A stretch of DNA of 64,000 nt from Pseudomonas mucoides (GTDB taxonomy: Bacteria; Pseudomonadota; Gammaproteobacteria; Pseudomonadales; Pseudomonadaceae), in the NCBI RefSeq assembly GCF_015461845.1, contig NZ_JACOPW010000005.1, positions 124,001-188,000 of the forward strand, written 5' to 3'. Made by a program: the position numbers and the translations under genes. Positions 16,518-25,215 of the stretch are shown piece after piece. A model generated the notes under the pieces. It was not told the origin of the DNA. It saw only the letters and a list, made by a program, of their open reading frames with translations, and made no database searches. Numbering within the stretch: the stretch's first letter is position 1; each line of letters begins with the position of its first letter.

Positions 16518-16922
16518 TCAACCCTCTTCAAGCCACCAACGCAACGGCTTGCCTTCGGCCGGCCAGAAACGCATCTGCTCGATCGGGGAAATGTCCCAGC
16601 GCTGCACGCCTTCCAGCGCCTGCAAGAAGCGTTTTTCCTGCTCCATGACTGCTGGCGCGCACAACTTGCGGGTGCTGCCGATCTGGCCGAAGCTCAGCTT
16701 GTCGCCTTCCAGAGTGTAGGGCGCGAACCAATGGTTGCAGCCGCCGTTGCCGTAGGCCCGGCCGTCGTCACCGAGGGTGATGGTCAAGTGGCTGTAGTCC
16801 ATCAACGGACGTTCGCCGATCCATTCCAGAATGTAGCTACGGTTTTGTTGCAGTTGCACCGGCTCGGCGGCGCAGCCCAGCAGGCTGGCACCGACCAGGG
16901 AGGTCAGGGCGAGGCGTTTCAT
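16518..16922 (-). CDS. META/HslJ-like lipoprotein
   Basis: A 134-residue protein with a lipobox near residue 17 (SLLGC) and a META (DUF306) domain (ILEWIGERPLMDYSHLTITLGDDGRAYGNGGCNHW is the family's opening pattern, split here over two motifs: GERPL and GNGGCNHW). HslJ relatives affect heat and novobiocin resistance in E. coli. The ATG at 16922 shares one base with the stop of the upstream gene (TGATG), so the two form an operon. Confidence 0.82.
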   Translation of the reverse strand: MKRLALTSLVGASLLGCAAEPVQLQQNRSYILEWIGERPLMDYSHLTITLGDDGRAYGNGGCNHWFAPYTLEGDKLSFGQIGSTRKLCAPAVMEQEKRFLQALEGVQRWDISPIEQMRFWPAEGKPLRWWLEEG

Positions 16923-17356
16923 CACGCAGACTCCTGGCATGTCGGGCACAGGTGTTTTTCACCCACGGTGGTCCAGCCCAATTCGGCAATCCGCGCATTA
17001 GCAGCCGGTTTTTCAGCCTTGTTGCCCAGTTTGGCGTCGACCGCGAATTCAAAGCTCAAGGCTTTGGCGCAGCTGTCGCAATTGACTTCCCAGGTGTGGA
17101 TCCCCAACTCGCCGAACACCGGGCCACTGCTCACCGCGACCCATTGGCCCGGCGGGTTGATCAAGTGGCGAACCGTTTCAACGGTCAGGCGCATGGACAA
17201 GTCCTTGCTGCCTTTGAGGGTCACTACCAGCACGTCGCCAATCCGGATCGAGCCGCCGTTGCCGGTGACTTGATAACGCCCCGGCACGAGGGCCCGGCAT
17301 TCGGTAAGGGTGTGTTGCGGGCTCATCAGGGTGTAGCGGAAATCGTGTTCGACCAT
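16922..17356 (-). CDS. conserved hypothetical protein with a zinc-ribbon-like Cys quartet
   Basis: A 144-residue protein that I do not recognise. A central Cys pair (NCDSCAK) and a C-terminal pair (LCPTCQ) could bind one zinc. The N-terminal half is beta-rich (GRYQVTGNGGSIRIGDVLVV). GGAGG lies six bases before the ATG at 17356; the longer frame to 17461 lacks a site. It is coupled to the META lipoprotein gene downstream. It has no signal peptide, so it is probably cytoplasmic. Confidence 0.75.
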   Translation of the reverse strand: MVEHDFRYTLMSPQHTLTECRALVPGRYQVTGNGGSIRIGDVLVVTLKGSKDLSMRLTVETVRHLINPPGQWVAVSSGPVFGELGIHTWEVNCDSCAKALSFEFAVDAKLGNKAEKPAANARIAELGWTTVGEKHLCPTCQESA

Positions 17357-17490
17357 GGGTCCTCCAAATATGCGCGGTATGCTATCACGGGCCTGCACGC
17401 AGCATGGGGCGGGGAGATGACCTTCGATCAGGTTCAAAAAACCTGTCGACTCATGGCACACTGCCGCTTTTACACTTTTAGGGAACGGAC

Positions 17491-17898
17491 ATGGCGTTAA
17501 TCGAATGTTATGAGTGCAAGCAAAGCATCAGCTCTACGGCGCCTGCTTGCATTCATTGCGGTGCACCGGCGGCAACGGTGCAAGCGGCCACTTCGACAGT
17601 AGCGCCCGTACAGGCACCGATTTCTTTCGGGCGTTTGCCGGAAGATGAGAAAGTGGCCCGGGTGACTCCAGCCGCGTTCGGACGCAAACGAAAAACCCAG
17701 GTGGAAGCCGACGTTTCAGCACCGGCTCCGACACCCACGCTGAACGGGACGCGACCGGTAGAACTCTGGCTGAAGCTGATGATTTTCTTCCTGCCGCCGT
17801 TTTTTGTCTGGTTCCTGCTGCGTCGCGGGCATTCCGTGGGGCAGCGCTTGCTCGGTTTCGGCTGGCTGGGCCTGATGATCCTGTTGTCCAAAGCCTGA
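17491..17898 (+). CDS. zinc-ribbon membrane protein, unknown function
   Basis: A 135-residue protein with an N-terminal zinc ribbon (CYECKQSI...CIHCG), a Pro/Ala/Val-rich linker of about 60 residues, and two C-terminal hydrophobic segments (LMIFFLPPFFVWFLL and LLGFGWLGLMILL). This double-zinc-ribbon-plus-membrane layout is common in bacteria without a known role. It is divergent from the Cys-quartet gene at 17356. Confidence 0.78.
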   Translation: MALIECYECKQSISSTAPACIHCGAPAATVQAATSTVAPVQAPISFGRLPEDEKVARVTPAAFGRKRKTQVEADVSAPAPTPTLNGTRPVELWLKLMIFFLPPFFVWFLLRRGHSVGQRLLGFGWLGLMILLSKA

Positions 17899-17904
17899 GA
17901 AAAA

Positions 17905-18894
17905 TCAGCCCTCGACCTGATTCTGCGGCGTTCCGGCGCCCCAGGCGACGATGTTCTGCAAGGTCGTCGCGGCAATCGCGCCCAGGGCTTCGCGGGTCAG
18001 GAAGGCCTGGTGCGCAGTGACGATCACATTCGGAAAGGTCAGCAGCCGCGCCAGCACATCATCCTGTAGCGGCAGGTCCGAGCGGTCCTCGAAAAACAGC
18101 TGCGCCTCTTCTTCATACACATCCAGCCCCAGATAACCCAATTGGCCGTCCTTCAAGGCGTCGATCAGCGCCGGGGTGTCCACCAGGCCGCCGCGCCCGG
18201 TGTTGATCAGCATTGCGCCCGGTTGCATGTGCGCCAGTGATTCTCGGTTGATCAGGTGTTTGCTTTGCTCATTGAGTGGGCAATGCAGGCTGATGATCTG
18301 CGACTGCGCCAGCAGTTCCGGCAAACTCAGGTAGCGGGCGCCAAGGGCTTCGACCTGCGGATTGGGGAACGGGTCGTAGGCGAGCAACTGGCAGCCGAAA
18401 CCGTTCATGATCTTGGCGAACGTTGCGCCGATCTGCCCGGTGCCGACCACGCCGACGGTCTTGCCCACCAGGTCGAAGCCGGTCAGCCCGTGCAGGCTGA
18501 AATCGCCTTCGCGGGTGCGGTTGTAGGCCCGGTGCAAGCGGCGGTTGAGCGCCAGGATCAACGCAACCGCGTGTTCAGCCACAGCGTGCGGGGAATAAGC
18601 CGGGACGCGCACGATTGCAAGGCCCAGACGTTTCGCCACCGCCAGGTCGACATGGTTGTAACCGGCCGAGCGCAGGGCAATCAGGCGCGTACCGCCCGCA
18701 GCAAGACGTTCCAGCACCGGGGCGCTGAGGTCGTCATTGATGAAGGCACAGACCACATCGTGATGTTCTGCCAGCGCCACGGTATCAAGGCTCAGCCGCG
18801 CCGATTGAAAGTGCAGTTCGATGCCGGCGGGCAGCTCGGCGCCCAGAAAACTGTCACGGTCGTAGGTCTGGCTGCTGAAAAGAATCGTGCGCAT
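17905..18894 (-). CDS. ldhA: fermentative D-lactate dehydrogenase
   Basis: NAD-dependent 2-hydroxyacid dehydrogenase that reduces pyruvate to D-lactate. It has 329 residues, the same as E. coli LdhA. The nucleotide-binding motif GVVGTGQIGATFA is near residue 150. The catalytic Arg (NTGRGGLVD), Glu (VYEEEAQ) and His (TAHQAFLTREAL) are visible. GGAGGA lies before the ATG at 18894. It lies downstream of gacS on the same strand, as in P. aeruginosa. Confidence 0.92.
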   Translation of the reverse strand: MRTILFSSQTYDRDSFLGAELPAGIELHFQSARLSLDTVALAEHHDVVCAFINDDLSAPVLERLAAGGTRLIALRSAGYNHVDLAVAKRLGLAIVRVPAYSPHAVAEHAVALILALNRRLHRAYNRTREGDFSLHGLTGFDLVGKTVGVVGTGQIGATFAKIMNGFGCQLLAYDPFPNPQVEALGARYLSLPELLAQSQIISLHCPLNEQSKHLINRESLAHMQPGAMLINTGRGGLVDTPALIDALKDGQLGYLGLDVYEEEAQLFFEDRSDLPLQDDVLARLLTFPNVIVTAHQAFLTREALGAIAATTLQNIVAWGAGTPQNQVEG

Positions 18895-18927
18895 GAGTCC
18901 TCCATTTAACTCGGTCAAAGCTTTTAT

Positions 18928-18951
18928 GTAGCAGCCTTCGGCAGCTGCTAC
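18928..18951. repeat. GTAGCAGC-type inverted repeat
   Basis: GTAGCAGC and GCTGCTAC pair around CTTCGGCA in the gacS-ldhA gap. It belongs to the same family as the repeat at 16471. Confidence 0.75.
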
Positions 18952-18996
18952 CAAAGGCAGCTTAGCGCTGATGGTGGTCAGCGCCGTTGCGCTGCA

Positions 18997-21753
18997 TCAA
19001 GCGTTGATGCGGGCATGCGCGGCCAGGCGATTGATCGCCCGGTCGAGGTCTTCCAGCGCGCCGGGGGCTTTCGGGTCCTGTTGCTTGAGCAGGGTTTCAC
19101 TGCGTTGACAGGCCGCACGCAGTTGCGGGACGCCGCAATAACGGGTCGCCCCGTGCAAGCGGTGGACGCGTTCGATCAATGCATTCTGGTCATTGCTTTC
19201 CCGGGCGATGCGAATGGCTTCGCGGTCGGCTTCAAGCGAGGCCAGCAACATTGCCAGCATGTCTGCCGCCAGATCCGCCTTCCCCGCGGCCAGGCGTAAA
19301 CCTTCTTCGGGGTCGAGCACCAGCAAATCATGCCCGCCACCGTGGCTTTCGTTGGCACGCTCCGGCCCATGGTTGCGCAACGCCAGACCTGTCCACTTCA
19401 GCACCACCTGCGCCAGTTGCCGCTCGCTGATGGGTTTGGTCAGGTAATCGTCCATGCCGCTTTGTAGCAGTGCGCGTTTTTCATTGGCCATGGCGTGAGC
19501 GGTGAGGGCAACGATCGGCAGCGGAGTGCAATGCCGCTCGCTTTCCCACTGGCGAATCGCTTCGGTGCTTTGACGCCCGTCCATGCCGGGCATTTGCACG
19601 TCCATCAATACCAGGTCGAAGGTTTCGTTCTGCACCGCTTTGACCGCCGCGTAACCGCTTTCAACTGCAAGCACCTTGGCACCCATGTCTTCGAGCAGGG
19701 TTTGCACCAGCAACAGGTTGGCCGGGTTGTCGTCGACGCACAGGACTTTCGGCGCACGACTGGAGACCGGTTCGCCGGGTTCGCTGCGCTGCTGGCGCGG
19801 GTTGACCAGATCGGACAAGGCCCGACGCAGTTTGCGCGTGCAGGCCGGTTTGGCCTGAAGCTGACTGTGCGGGTTCGGCACCGAGAGATGGAACAGCGTC
19901 TGCTCGGTGGTCGGGCACAGCACCAGGACTTTGCAGCCCAGGTGTTCGAGGTCCCAGATGTGCTGGTTGAGACGCTCGGGCGGCATGTCGTTACTGGTGA
20001 TGCCGAGCACCGCCAGGTCGATGGCCTGATCGGTCTGATGCGCGCCGGTCACGCCATTGGCCAGGCTTTCCAGGGTATTGAACGGCGTGACGCTCAGGCC
20101 GCAATCTTCCAGTTGATGCTGCAATGCCTGCCGCGCCAGTTCATGGTTTTCCAGCACCGCCACGCGGCGCCCGAGCAGGGGAGCGCTGGGCAGGTCTTCG
20201 GCGTCGTCGCGGGTCTTGGGCAGGCTCAGGCTGATCCAGAACTCCGAACCTTCGCCCGGCGTACTGTCGACGCCAATCTCGCCGCCCATCTGTTCAATCA
20301 GTCGCTTGGAAATCACCAGCCCCAGCCCGGTGCCGCCGGGTTGCCGAGACAACGAATTGTCGGCCTGGCTGAAAGCCTGGAACAGCGCGCGCACGTCCTG
20401 ACTCGACAGGCCGATGCCCGTGTCCTGGATGCTGATGCGCAGTTGCACGCTGTCTTCGTGTTCTTCTTCGAGCATGGCACGGGCGACGATGGTGCCTTCG
20501 CGGGTGAACTTGATCGCGTTGCTGACCAGGTTGGTGAGGATCTGCTTGAGTCGCAGCGGATCGCCCACCAGCGACAACGGCGTGTCGCGATAGACCAGAC
20601 TCACCAGTTCCAGCTGTTTTGCGTGGGCGGCGGGGGCGAGGATGGTCAGGGTGTCCTGCAGCAAGTCGCGCAGGTTGAACGGAATGTTGTCGAGCACCAG
20701 TTTGCCGGCCTCGATTTTCGAGAAGTCGAGGATCTCGTTGATGATCCCCAGCAAGCTGTCGGCGGACTTTTCGATGGTGCCCAGGTAGTCGAGCTGACGC
20801 GGCGTCAGCTCGCTTTTTTGCAGCAGGTGGGTGAAGCCGAGAATGCCGTTGAGCGGCGTGCGGATTTCATGGCTCATGTTGGCCAGGAACTCGGATTTGA
20901 TCCGGCTCGCTTCCAGGGCTTCCTTGCGCGCCAGGTCCAGCTCGATGTTCTGGATCTCGATGGTTTCCAGATTCTGACGCACGTCTTCGGTGGCCTGATC
21001 GACACTGTGCTGCAATTCTTCCTGGGCGTTCTGCAGGGTGCCGGCCATGCGGTTGATGCCGGACGCCAGTTCATCCAGTTCCTGGCTGCCGAGGGGTGGC
21101 AGGCGGGTTTCCAGATGACCGTCCTTGAGTTGCGCCACCGCCAGTTTGATCTGGCTGATCGGCCGATTGATGGTCCGGCCCATGCGCAGGGCCAGCAGCG
21201 CCGCACCCGCCAGACCGGCAGCAATCATCATCAGGCTGGCAAACAGGCTGCGGTAACCGCGCAGCAACATGCCGCTGTGCGACAGCTCGAGTTCGACCCA
21301 GCCCAGCAGGCGGTCGGCTTCGTCGGGAATCAAGTCGCCGGCCAGGTTGCGGTGTTTGCCGAACACCGGCAGCAGGTAACGCGTCGCATCGTTGCCGCTG
21401 CGGCGCAACATCTTCGAACCGTCGCCCAGCGGCGGCGCCTGATTGAGCATGGTCGGGCCGGCGTGGGCTACCGGTGTGCGGTCGGGGGCGAGGAAGGTCA
21501 CTGCGCGCACGTCGGCTGTTTCCAGCGACTGGGTGGCGATGCGTTCCAGCAGCTCATTGTCCTTGTGCGCCATGGCCGGGGCCACCAGCGGTGCCAGCTG
21601 CTCGGCGATCATTTCGCCGCGCTGCATCAGTTGGGATTGCAGGTCGGATTGCTGCATCCAGGTGAAATAGCCGCCCAGGACCAAGGCCATCAGAGTGGTC
21701 GGCAACAGGGTCAGCAACAGCACGCGGCCTTTAATTCCCAGTTTCTTGAGCAC
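18997..21753 (-). CDS. gacS: hybrid sensor kinase GacS
   Basis: Global sensor that phosphorylates GacA and, through small RNAs and RsmA/RsmE, controls secondary metabolites, exoproducts and biofilm. It has 918 residues from the GTG at 21753, with AGGAGA upstream; the family starts VLKKLGIKGRV. The order is: membrane segment about 10-30, periplasmic sensor, second membrane segment about 170-192, HAMP, kinase with His295 (MSHEIRTPLNG), ATPase boxes, a degenerate receiver-like region, a true receiver with Asp718 (LVLMDVQMPGMDG) and an HPt domain with His864 (RVHRLHGATRYCG). All key residues are intact. Confidence 0.95.
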   Translation of the reverse strand: MLKKLGIKGRVLLLTLLPTTLMALVLGGYFTWMQQSDLQSQLMQRGEMIAEQLAPLVAPAMAHKDNELLERIATQSLETADVRAVTFLAPDRTPVAHAGPTMLNQAPPLGDGSKMLRRSGNDATRYLLPVFGKHRNLAGDLIPDEADRLLGWVELELSHSGMLLRGYRSLFASLMMIAAGLAGAALLALRMGRTINRPISQIKLAVAQLKDGHLETRLPPLGSQELDELASGINRMAGTLQNAQEELQHSVDQATEDVRQNLETIEIQNIELDLARKEALEASRIKSEFLANMSHEIRTPLNGILGFTHLLQKSELTPRQLDYLGTIEKSADSLLGIINEILDFSKIEAGKLVLDNIPFNLRDLLQDTLTILAPAAHAKQLELVSLVYRDTPLSLVGDPLRLKQILTNLVSNAIKFTREGTIVARAMLEEEHEDSVQLRISIQDTGIGLSSQDVRALFQAFSQADNSLSRQPGGTGLGLVISKRLIEQMGGEIGVDSTPGEGSEFWISLSLPKTRDDAEDLPSAPLLGRRVAVLENHELARQALQHQLEDCGLSVTPFNTLESLANGVTGAHQTDQAIDLAVLGITSNDMPPERLNQHIWDLEHLGCKVLVLCPTTEQTLFHLSVPNPHSQLQAKPACTRKLRRALSDLVNPRQQRSEPGEPVSSRAPKVLCVDDNPANLLLVQTLLEDMGAKVLAVESGYAAVKAVQNETFDLVLMDVQMPGMDGRQSTEAIRQWESERHCTPLPIVALTAHAMANEKRALLQSGMDDYLTKPISERQLAQVVLKWTGLALRNHGPERANESHGGGHDLLVLDPEEGLRLAAGKADLAADMLAMLLASLEADREAIRIARESNDQNALIERVHRLHGATRYCGVPQLRAACQRSETLLKQQDPKAPGALEDLDRAINRLAAHARINA

Positions 21754-21946
21754 GCATCTCTCCTGCATCCAGCGATTGATTGACCTGCGGGTACATCCGG
21801 TACGCGCCACCCGGGCAGTGTAGCGATTTGCAGGCAGTCAATCTTCGTAAAATTGATGTCGTCATTCGTCGGCGGGCGGGCTGCTTTTGTGTCTTGGGCA
21901 AACCTTGGGTTGCCCATCGGCAGGCAATCTTTAATAATCGCTCAAC

Positions 21947-21961
21947 TGAGAATTATTTGCA
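21947..21961 (+). promoter_or_regulatory. Fur box overlapping the pirR-like promoter
   Basis: TGAGAATTATTTGCA matches the 7-1-7 Fur core TGATAAT-N-ATTATCA at 11 of 14 positions. It lies directly upstream of the ATG at 21969. Possible promoter elements are TTGCCC (21910-21915) and TAATAA (21932-21937), 16 bases apart, so Fur would block transcription start or escape. Confidence 0.7.
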
Positions 21962-21968
21962 GATACTG

Positions 21969-22691
21969 ATGACTCCCATCCCGATTGGCCATCCCCGAAT
22001 CCTTTCCATCGAAGACGACCTCGTGCTCGGTGCCTATGTGCGCGAGCATTTGGGCCGTTGCGGTTTTCAGGTGACCTGGTGCCAGAACGGTCAGGAAGGC
22101 CTGGCCATCGCGCGCCAGCAAGCTTTCGATGTGGTGTTGATGGATATCCTGCTGCCGGGCCTGGACGGGCTCAATGTGTTGACGCAATTACGCCAGAGCC
22201 ATGCCACGCCCGTGGTGCTGATGTCGGCATTGGGTGCCGAGGAGGATCGCATCAGCGGCTTTCGTCTGGGCGCCGATGACTACCTGCCAAAACCCTTCAG
22301 CATGGCCGAGTTGCGCGTGCGCATCGAAGCGATCCTGCGTCGGGTGGCGCTCGACCGTCGACCGGCGCCGCAGCCTTTGGCCTGCGAGGCGCACAGCCTG
22401 CGTTTTGACGATGAACTGTGTGAGGTTTTCCATGGCGAGCACGCCGCCGGCCTGACTCGCAGCGAATATCGGTTGCTGGAAACGCTCAACCGCAATGGCG
22501 ATGAAGTGTTGAGCAAAGCCTTCCTGTATCAGCATGTGCTGCAACGGGGTTACGCCGCCCATGACCGCAGCCTCGACATGCACATCAGTCAGATCCGCCG
22601 CAAGCTCAAGGGTATCGGCTACACCGAGCGCGAAGTGCGTACGGTTTGGGGCAAGGGTTACGTCCTGAGTGCTGCCGATGAAATGGTCTGA
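21969..22691 (+). CDS. pirR: OmpR-family response regulator, PirR-like
   Basis: A 240-residue regulator with a receiver domain (EDD near 13-15, phospho-acceptor Asp in VLMDILLPGLDG, Lys in LPKPFS) and a winged-helix C-terminus (HISQIRRKLKGIG..VRTVWGKGYVLS). The order gacS, regulator, kinase, then cysM equals P. aeruginosa PA0928-PA0932, where the pair is PirR/PirS for enterobactin uptake; the name rests on this synteny and on the Fur box in front. The ribosome site is weak. It overlaps the kinase gene by 14 bases. Confidence 0.82.
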   Translation: MTPIPIGHPRILSIEDDLVLGAYVREHLGRCGFQVTWCQNGQEGLAIARQQAFDVVLMDILLPGLDGLNVLTQLRQSHATPVVLMSALGAEEDRISGFRLGADDYLPKPFSMAELRVRIEAILRRVALDRRPAPQPLACEAHSLRFDDELCEVFHGEHAAGLTRSEYRLLETLNRNGDEVLSKAFLYQHVLQRGYAAHDRSLDMHISQIRRKLKGIGYTEREVRTVWGKGYVLSAADEMV

Positions 22692-24108
22692 CCTGCCGGG
22701 ACGTCACTCGCTGTTCTGGAAACTTGCCTGTTTGTTGGTAGCGTTTTGTCTGCTGATGATCTGGCTGAGCTGGTCGTGGGGGCGGTACATGGAGCAGAAA
22801 AACCTGTTCTTGTCCGAAGAGGCCCGGATCACGCTGACCCGCTACGCCGCCGAAGCCGAGCAAGCCTGGAATCAGCACCAGAGTGCAGGCGTCGACGTCT
22901 GGCTGCAGGGTATCGGCAAGCGCGAGACATCCTGGGTCGGTGTCATCGGCGCTGACTTGCAGTCGTTGAGCAGCTATCCGCTGACAGATAAAGAAATTCA
23001 GCGCCTGACCTTTTTGCGGGGGCTGGATTGGCCAACGAGTCGCCACACCAGGGGCTTGCCATGGTTGAGAATCCCTTTTCCCAACGACCCGGCGGCCGGC
23101 AGCCTGGTGATCGAGTTGCCCCAACGTTTTGTACCGGGGCAATACCGGTTGATCTGGCGCGTGATCACCAACGGCATCATTCCGGGAATGTTCACACTGT
23201 TGTTGTGTGTCGGTCTGTATCGACTGCTGGTCGTGCCGTTGAACAGTCTTCGCGAACAGGCCAACGCCTGGCGCGCGGACCAATTGAACGTGCGCCTGTC
23301 GAGCAGCACCACCAATCGTTCGGATGAACTCGGCGAGCTGGGCAGGGCCTTCGACCACATGTCCGAGCGCCTGCAAAGCACCGTGGCCTTGCAGCAACAA
23401 TTGCTGCGCGACCTGTCCCACGAACTGCGCACACCGTTGAGCCGCTTGCGGGTGGCCAGCGAAAGCGAGCAGGGGTTGACGGCGTTGCGCGAGCGTATCG
23501 GGCGGGAGGTCGATGGCATGCAGCGTCTGGTTGAGGACACGCTGCAACTGGCCTGGCTCGATACTGAGCGTGCGCCGTTGCCTGACGAAGCGATTCAGGT
23601 CCAGGCCTTGTGGGAAATGCTCACGGAAAATGCCTGCTATGAAAGCGGCTGGCCGGGCAGTCAATTGCGCTGCACGGTGGACTCGTCGTGCTGGGTGCGC
23701 GGCAACCTCAACACCCTGGCGCAGGCGCTGGAAAACATCCTGCGCAACGCCATTCGTCATTCGCCCAAGGGCGGCGTGGTGAGTCTGGGCGGGCAACGTG
23801 ATGGCGATTTCTGGCATGTGTGGCTGGAAGATGAAGGCGGCGGGGTGGCAGAGACTGATCTTGAGCGGATCTTCTGCCCCTTCATTCGGCTCGACGGTTC
23901 GCGACCGGGGGATGGCGGGTTCGGGTTGGGGTTGAGCATTGCGAGGAATGCGGTGCGGCGTCAGGGTGGACAGTTGTGGGCTGAGAACACTGGGGTTGGG
24001 TTGCGGCTGAATATGCGGTTGGTGGCTGAAGTTGAGGGTGTGAGTGATGACGCCATCGCGGGCAAGCCCGCTCCCACACTGGATGTGTGTCACCCGCATA
24101 TGGCGTGA
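22678..24108 (+). CDS. pirS: sensor histidine kinase, PirS-like
   Basis: A 476-residue inner-membrane kinase. Membrane segments are near 15-37 and 165-185. HAMP follows, then the H-box DLSHELRTPLSRL and an ATPase domain (NILRNAIRHSP, EDEGGGV, GGFGLGLSIA). It is the partner of the regulator at 21969. The ATG at 22678 lies inside that gene; a GTG at 22669 is an alternative. The last ~20 codons (DDAIAGKPAPTLDVCHPHMA) are encoded by a REP element that begins at 24051, so the native C-terminus has been replaced. No pirA receptor gene follows. Confidence 0.85.
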   Translation: MKWSDLPGRHSLFWKLACLLVAFCLLMIWLSWSWGRYMEQKNLFLSEEARITLTRYAAEAEQAWNQHQSAGVDVWLQGIGKRETSWVGVIGADLQSLSSYPLTDKEIQRLTFLRGLDWPTSRHTRGLPWLRIPFPNDPAAGSLVIELPQRFVPGQYRLIWRVITNGIIPGMFTLLLCVGLYRLLVVPLNSLREQANAWRADQLNVRLSSSTTNRSDELGELGRAFDHMSERLQSTVALQQQLLRDLSHELRTPLSRLRVASESEQGLTALRERIGREVDGMQRLVEDTLQLAWLDTERAPLPDEAIQVQALWEMLTENACYESGWPGSQLRCTVDSSCWVRGNLNTLAQALENILRNAIRHSPKGGVVSLGGQRDGDFWHVWLEDEGGGVAETDLERIFCPFIRLDGSRPGDGGFGLGLSIARNAVRRQGGQLWAENTGVGLRLNMRLVAEVEGVSDDAIAGKPAPTLDVCHPHMA

Positions 24109-24152
24109 TCGTCCTCTAACCCTGTGGGAGCGGGCTTGCCCGCGATGAGGCC
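24051..24152. repeat. REP inverted pair, partly coding
   Basis: CATCGCGGGCAAGCCCGCTC and GAGCGGGCTTGCCCGCGATG face each other. The left copy is read through as the C-terminal tail of the PirS-like kinase. Confidence 0.9.
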
Positions 24153-24312
24153 ATCCCAGCCACCCTTCACAAATTAACCAGTCGGCATAAAGGAGTGACC
24201 AGAATTTCACTGCTTATTCCCATAAGCCATAAGCACCGCACTTTGCGTGATATGGCCTTCGAACGTTTGCCGGTATGATAGGCGCCCCCGCAGTCTGGAT
24301 TGCGAATACGCC

Positions 24313-25215
24313 ATGACCTTGCAGTACCCAACCATCGCCGATTGCGTCGGCAACACTCCGCTGGTCCGTTTGCAGCGCCTGCCCGGTGCCACCAGCAATA
24401 CCCTTTTGCTCAAGCTCGAAGGGAATAACCCGGCGGGTTCGGTCAAGGACCGTCCGGCGCTGTCGATGATCACTCGCGCCGAGTTGCGCGGGCAGATCCA
24501 CGTCGGCGATACGTTGATCGAAGCGACCTCGGGTAACACCGGTATTGCGTTGGCGATGGCCGCCGCGATCAAGGGTTACAAGATGATCCTGATCATGCCG
24601 GACAACTCCAGCGCCGAACGTAAAGCCGCGATGACGGCTTATGGTGCCGAGCTGATCCTGGTCACCCAGGAAGAAGGTATGGAAGGCGCCCGCGACCTCG
24701 CTCAGCGGATGGAAGCCGAAGGCCGTGGCAAGGTGCTGGACCAGTTCGCCAACGGGGATAACCCGCAAGCGCACTACACCACCACCGGCCCGGAAATCTG
24801 GCGTCAGACCGAGGGCTCCATCACCCATTTCGTCAGTTCGATGGGCACCACCGGTACCATCATGGGGGTCTCTCGCTATTTGAAAGAACAGAACGAAGGC
24901 GTGCAGATCATCGGCCTGCAACCGATGGAAGGCTCGGCGATTCCGGGCATCCGTCGCTGGCCGCAGGAATACCTGCCGAAGATTTATCAGGCGGATCGTG
25001 TCGACCGTATTGTCGACATGGCGCAAAGTGAAGCCGAGGACGTGACCCGTCGTCTGGCCCGCGAAGAAGGCATCTTCTGTGGCGTGTCTTCGGGCGGCGC
25101 CGTGGCGGCGATGCTGCGCCTGTCCAAAGAAGTTGAAAACGCGGTGATCGTCGCGATCATTTGCGACCGTGGCGACCGTTATTTGTCGACCGGCATTTTC
25201 GACGCGCCTAACTGA
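24313..25215 (+). CDS. cysM: cysteine synthase B CysM
   Basis: PLP enzyme making cysteine (or S-sulfocysteine) from O-acetylserine. It has 300 residues. PLP Lys45 lies in NNPAGSVKDRPA, the substrate loop is TSGNTGIALA, and the phosphate-binding loop is SSMGTTGTIMG. The CysM-type text (IICDRGDRYLSTGIF) distinguishes it from CysK. It overlaps rlmD by one base (TGATG), beginning the cysM-rlmD block conserved in Pseudomonas. Confidence 0.95.
   Translation: MTLQYPTIADCVGNTPLVRLQRLPGATSNTLLLKLEGNNPAGSVKDRPALSMITRAELRGQIHVGDTLIEATSGNTGIALAMAAAIKGYKMILIMPDNSSAERKAAMTAYGAELILVTQEEGMEGARDLAQRMEAEGRGKVLDQFANGDNPQAHYTTTGPEIWRQTEGSITHFVSSMGTTGTIMGVSRYLKEQNEGVQIIGLQPMEGSAIPGIRRWPQEYLPKIYQADRVDRIVDMAQSEAEDVTRRLAREEGIFCGVSSGGAVAAMLRLSKEVENAVIVAIICDRGDRYLSTGIFDAPN

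Noticed and set aside
19495..21783. 762-codon plus-strand frame opposite gacS
   Set aside because: Antisense shadow of gacS with Gln/His/Arg-rich text and no domain; gacS motifs are intact on the other strand.
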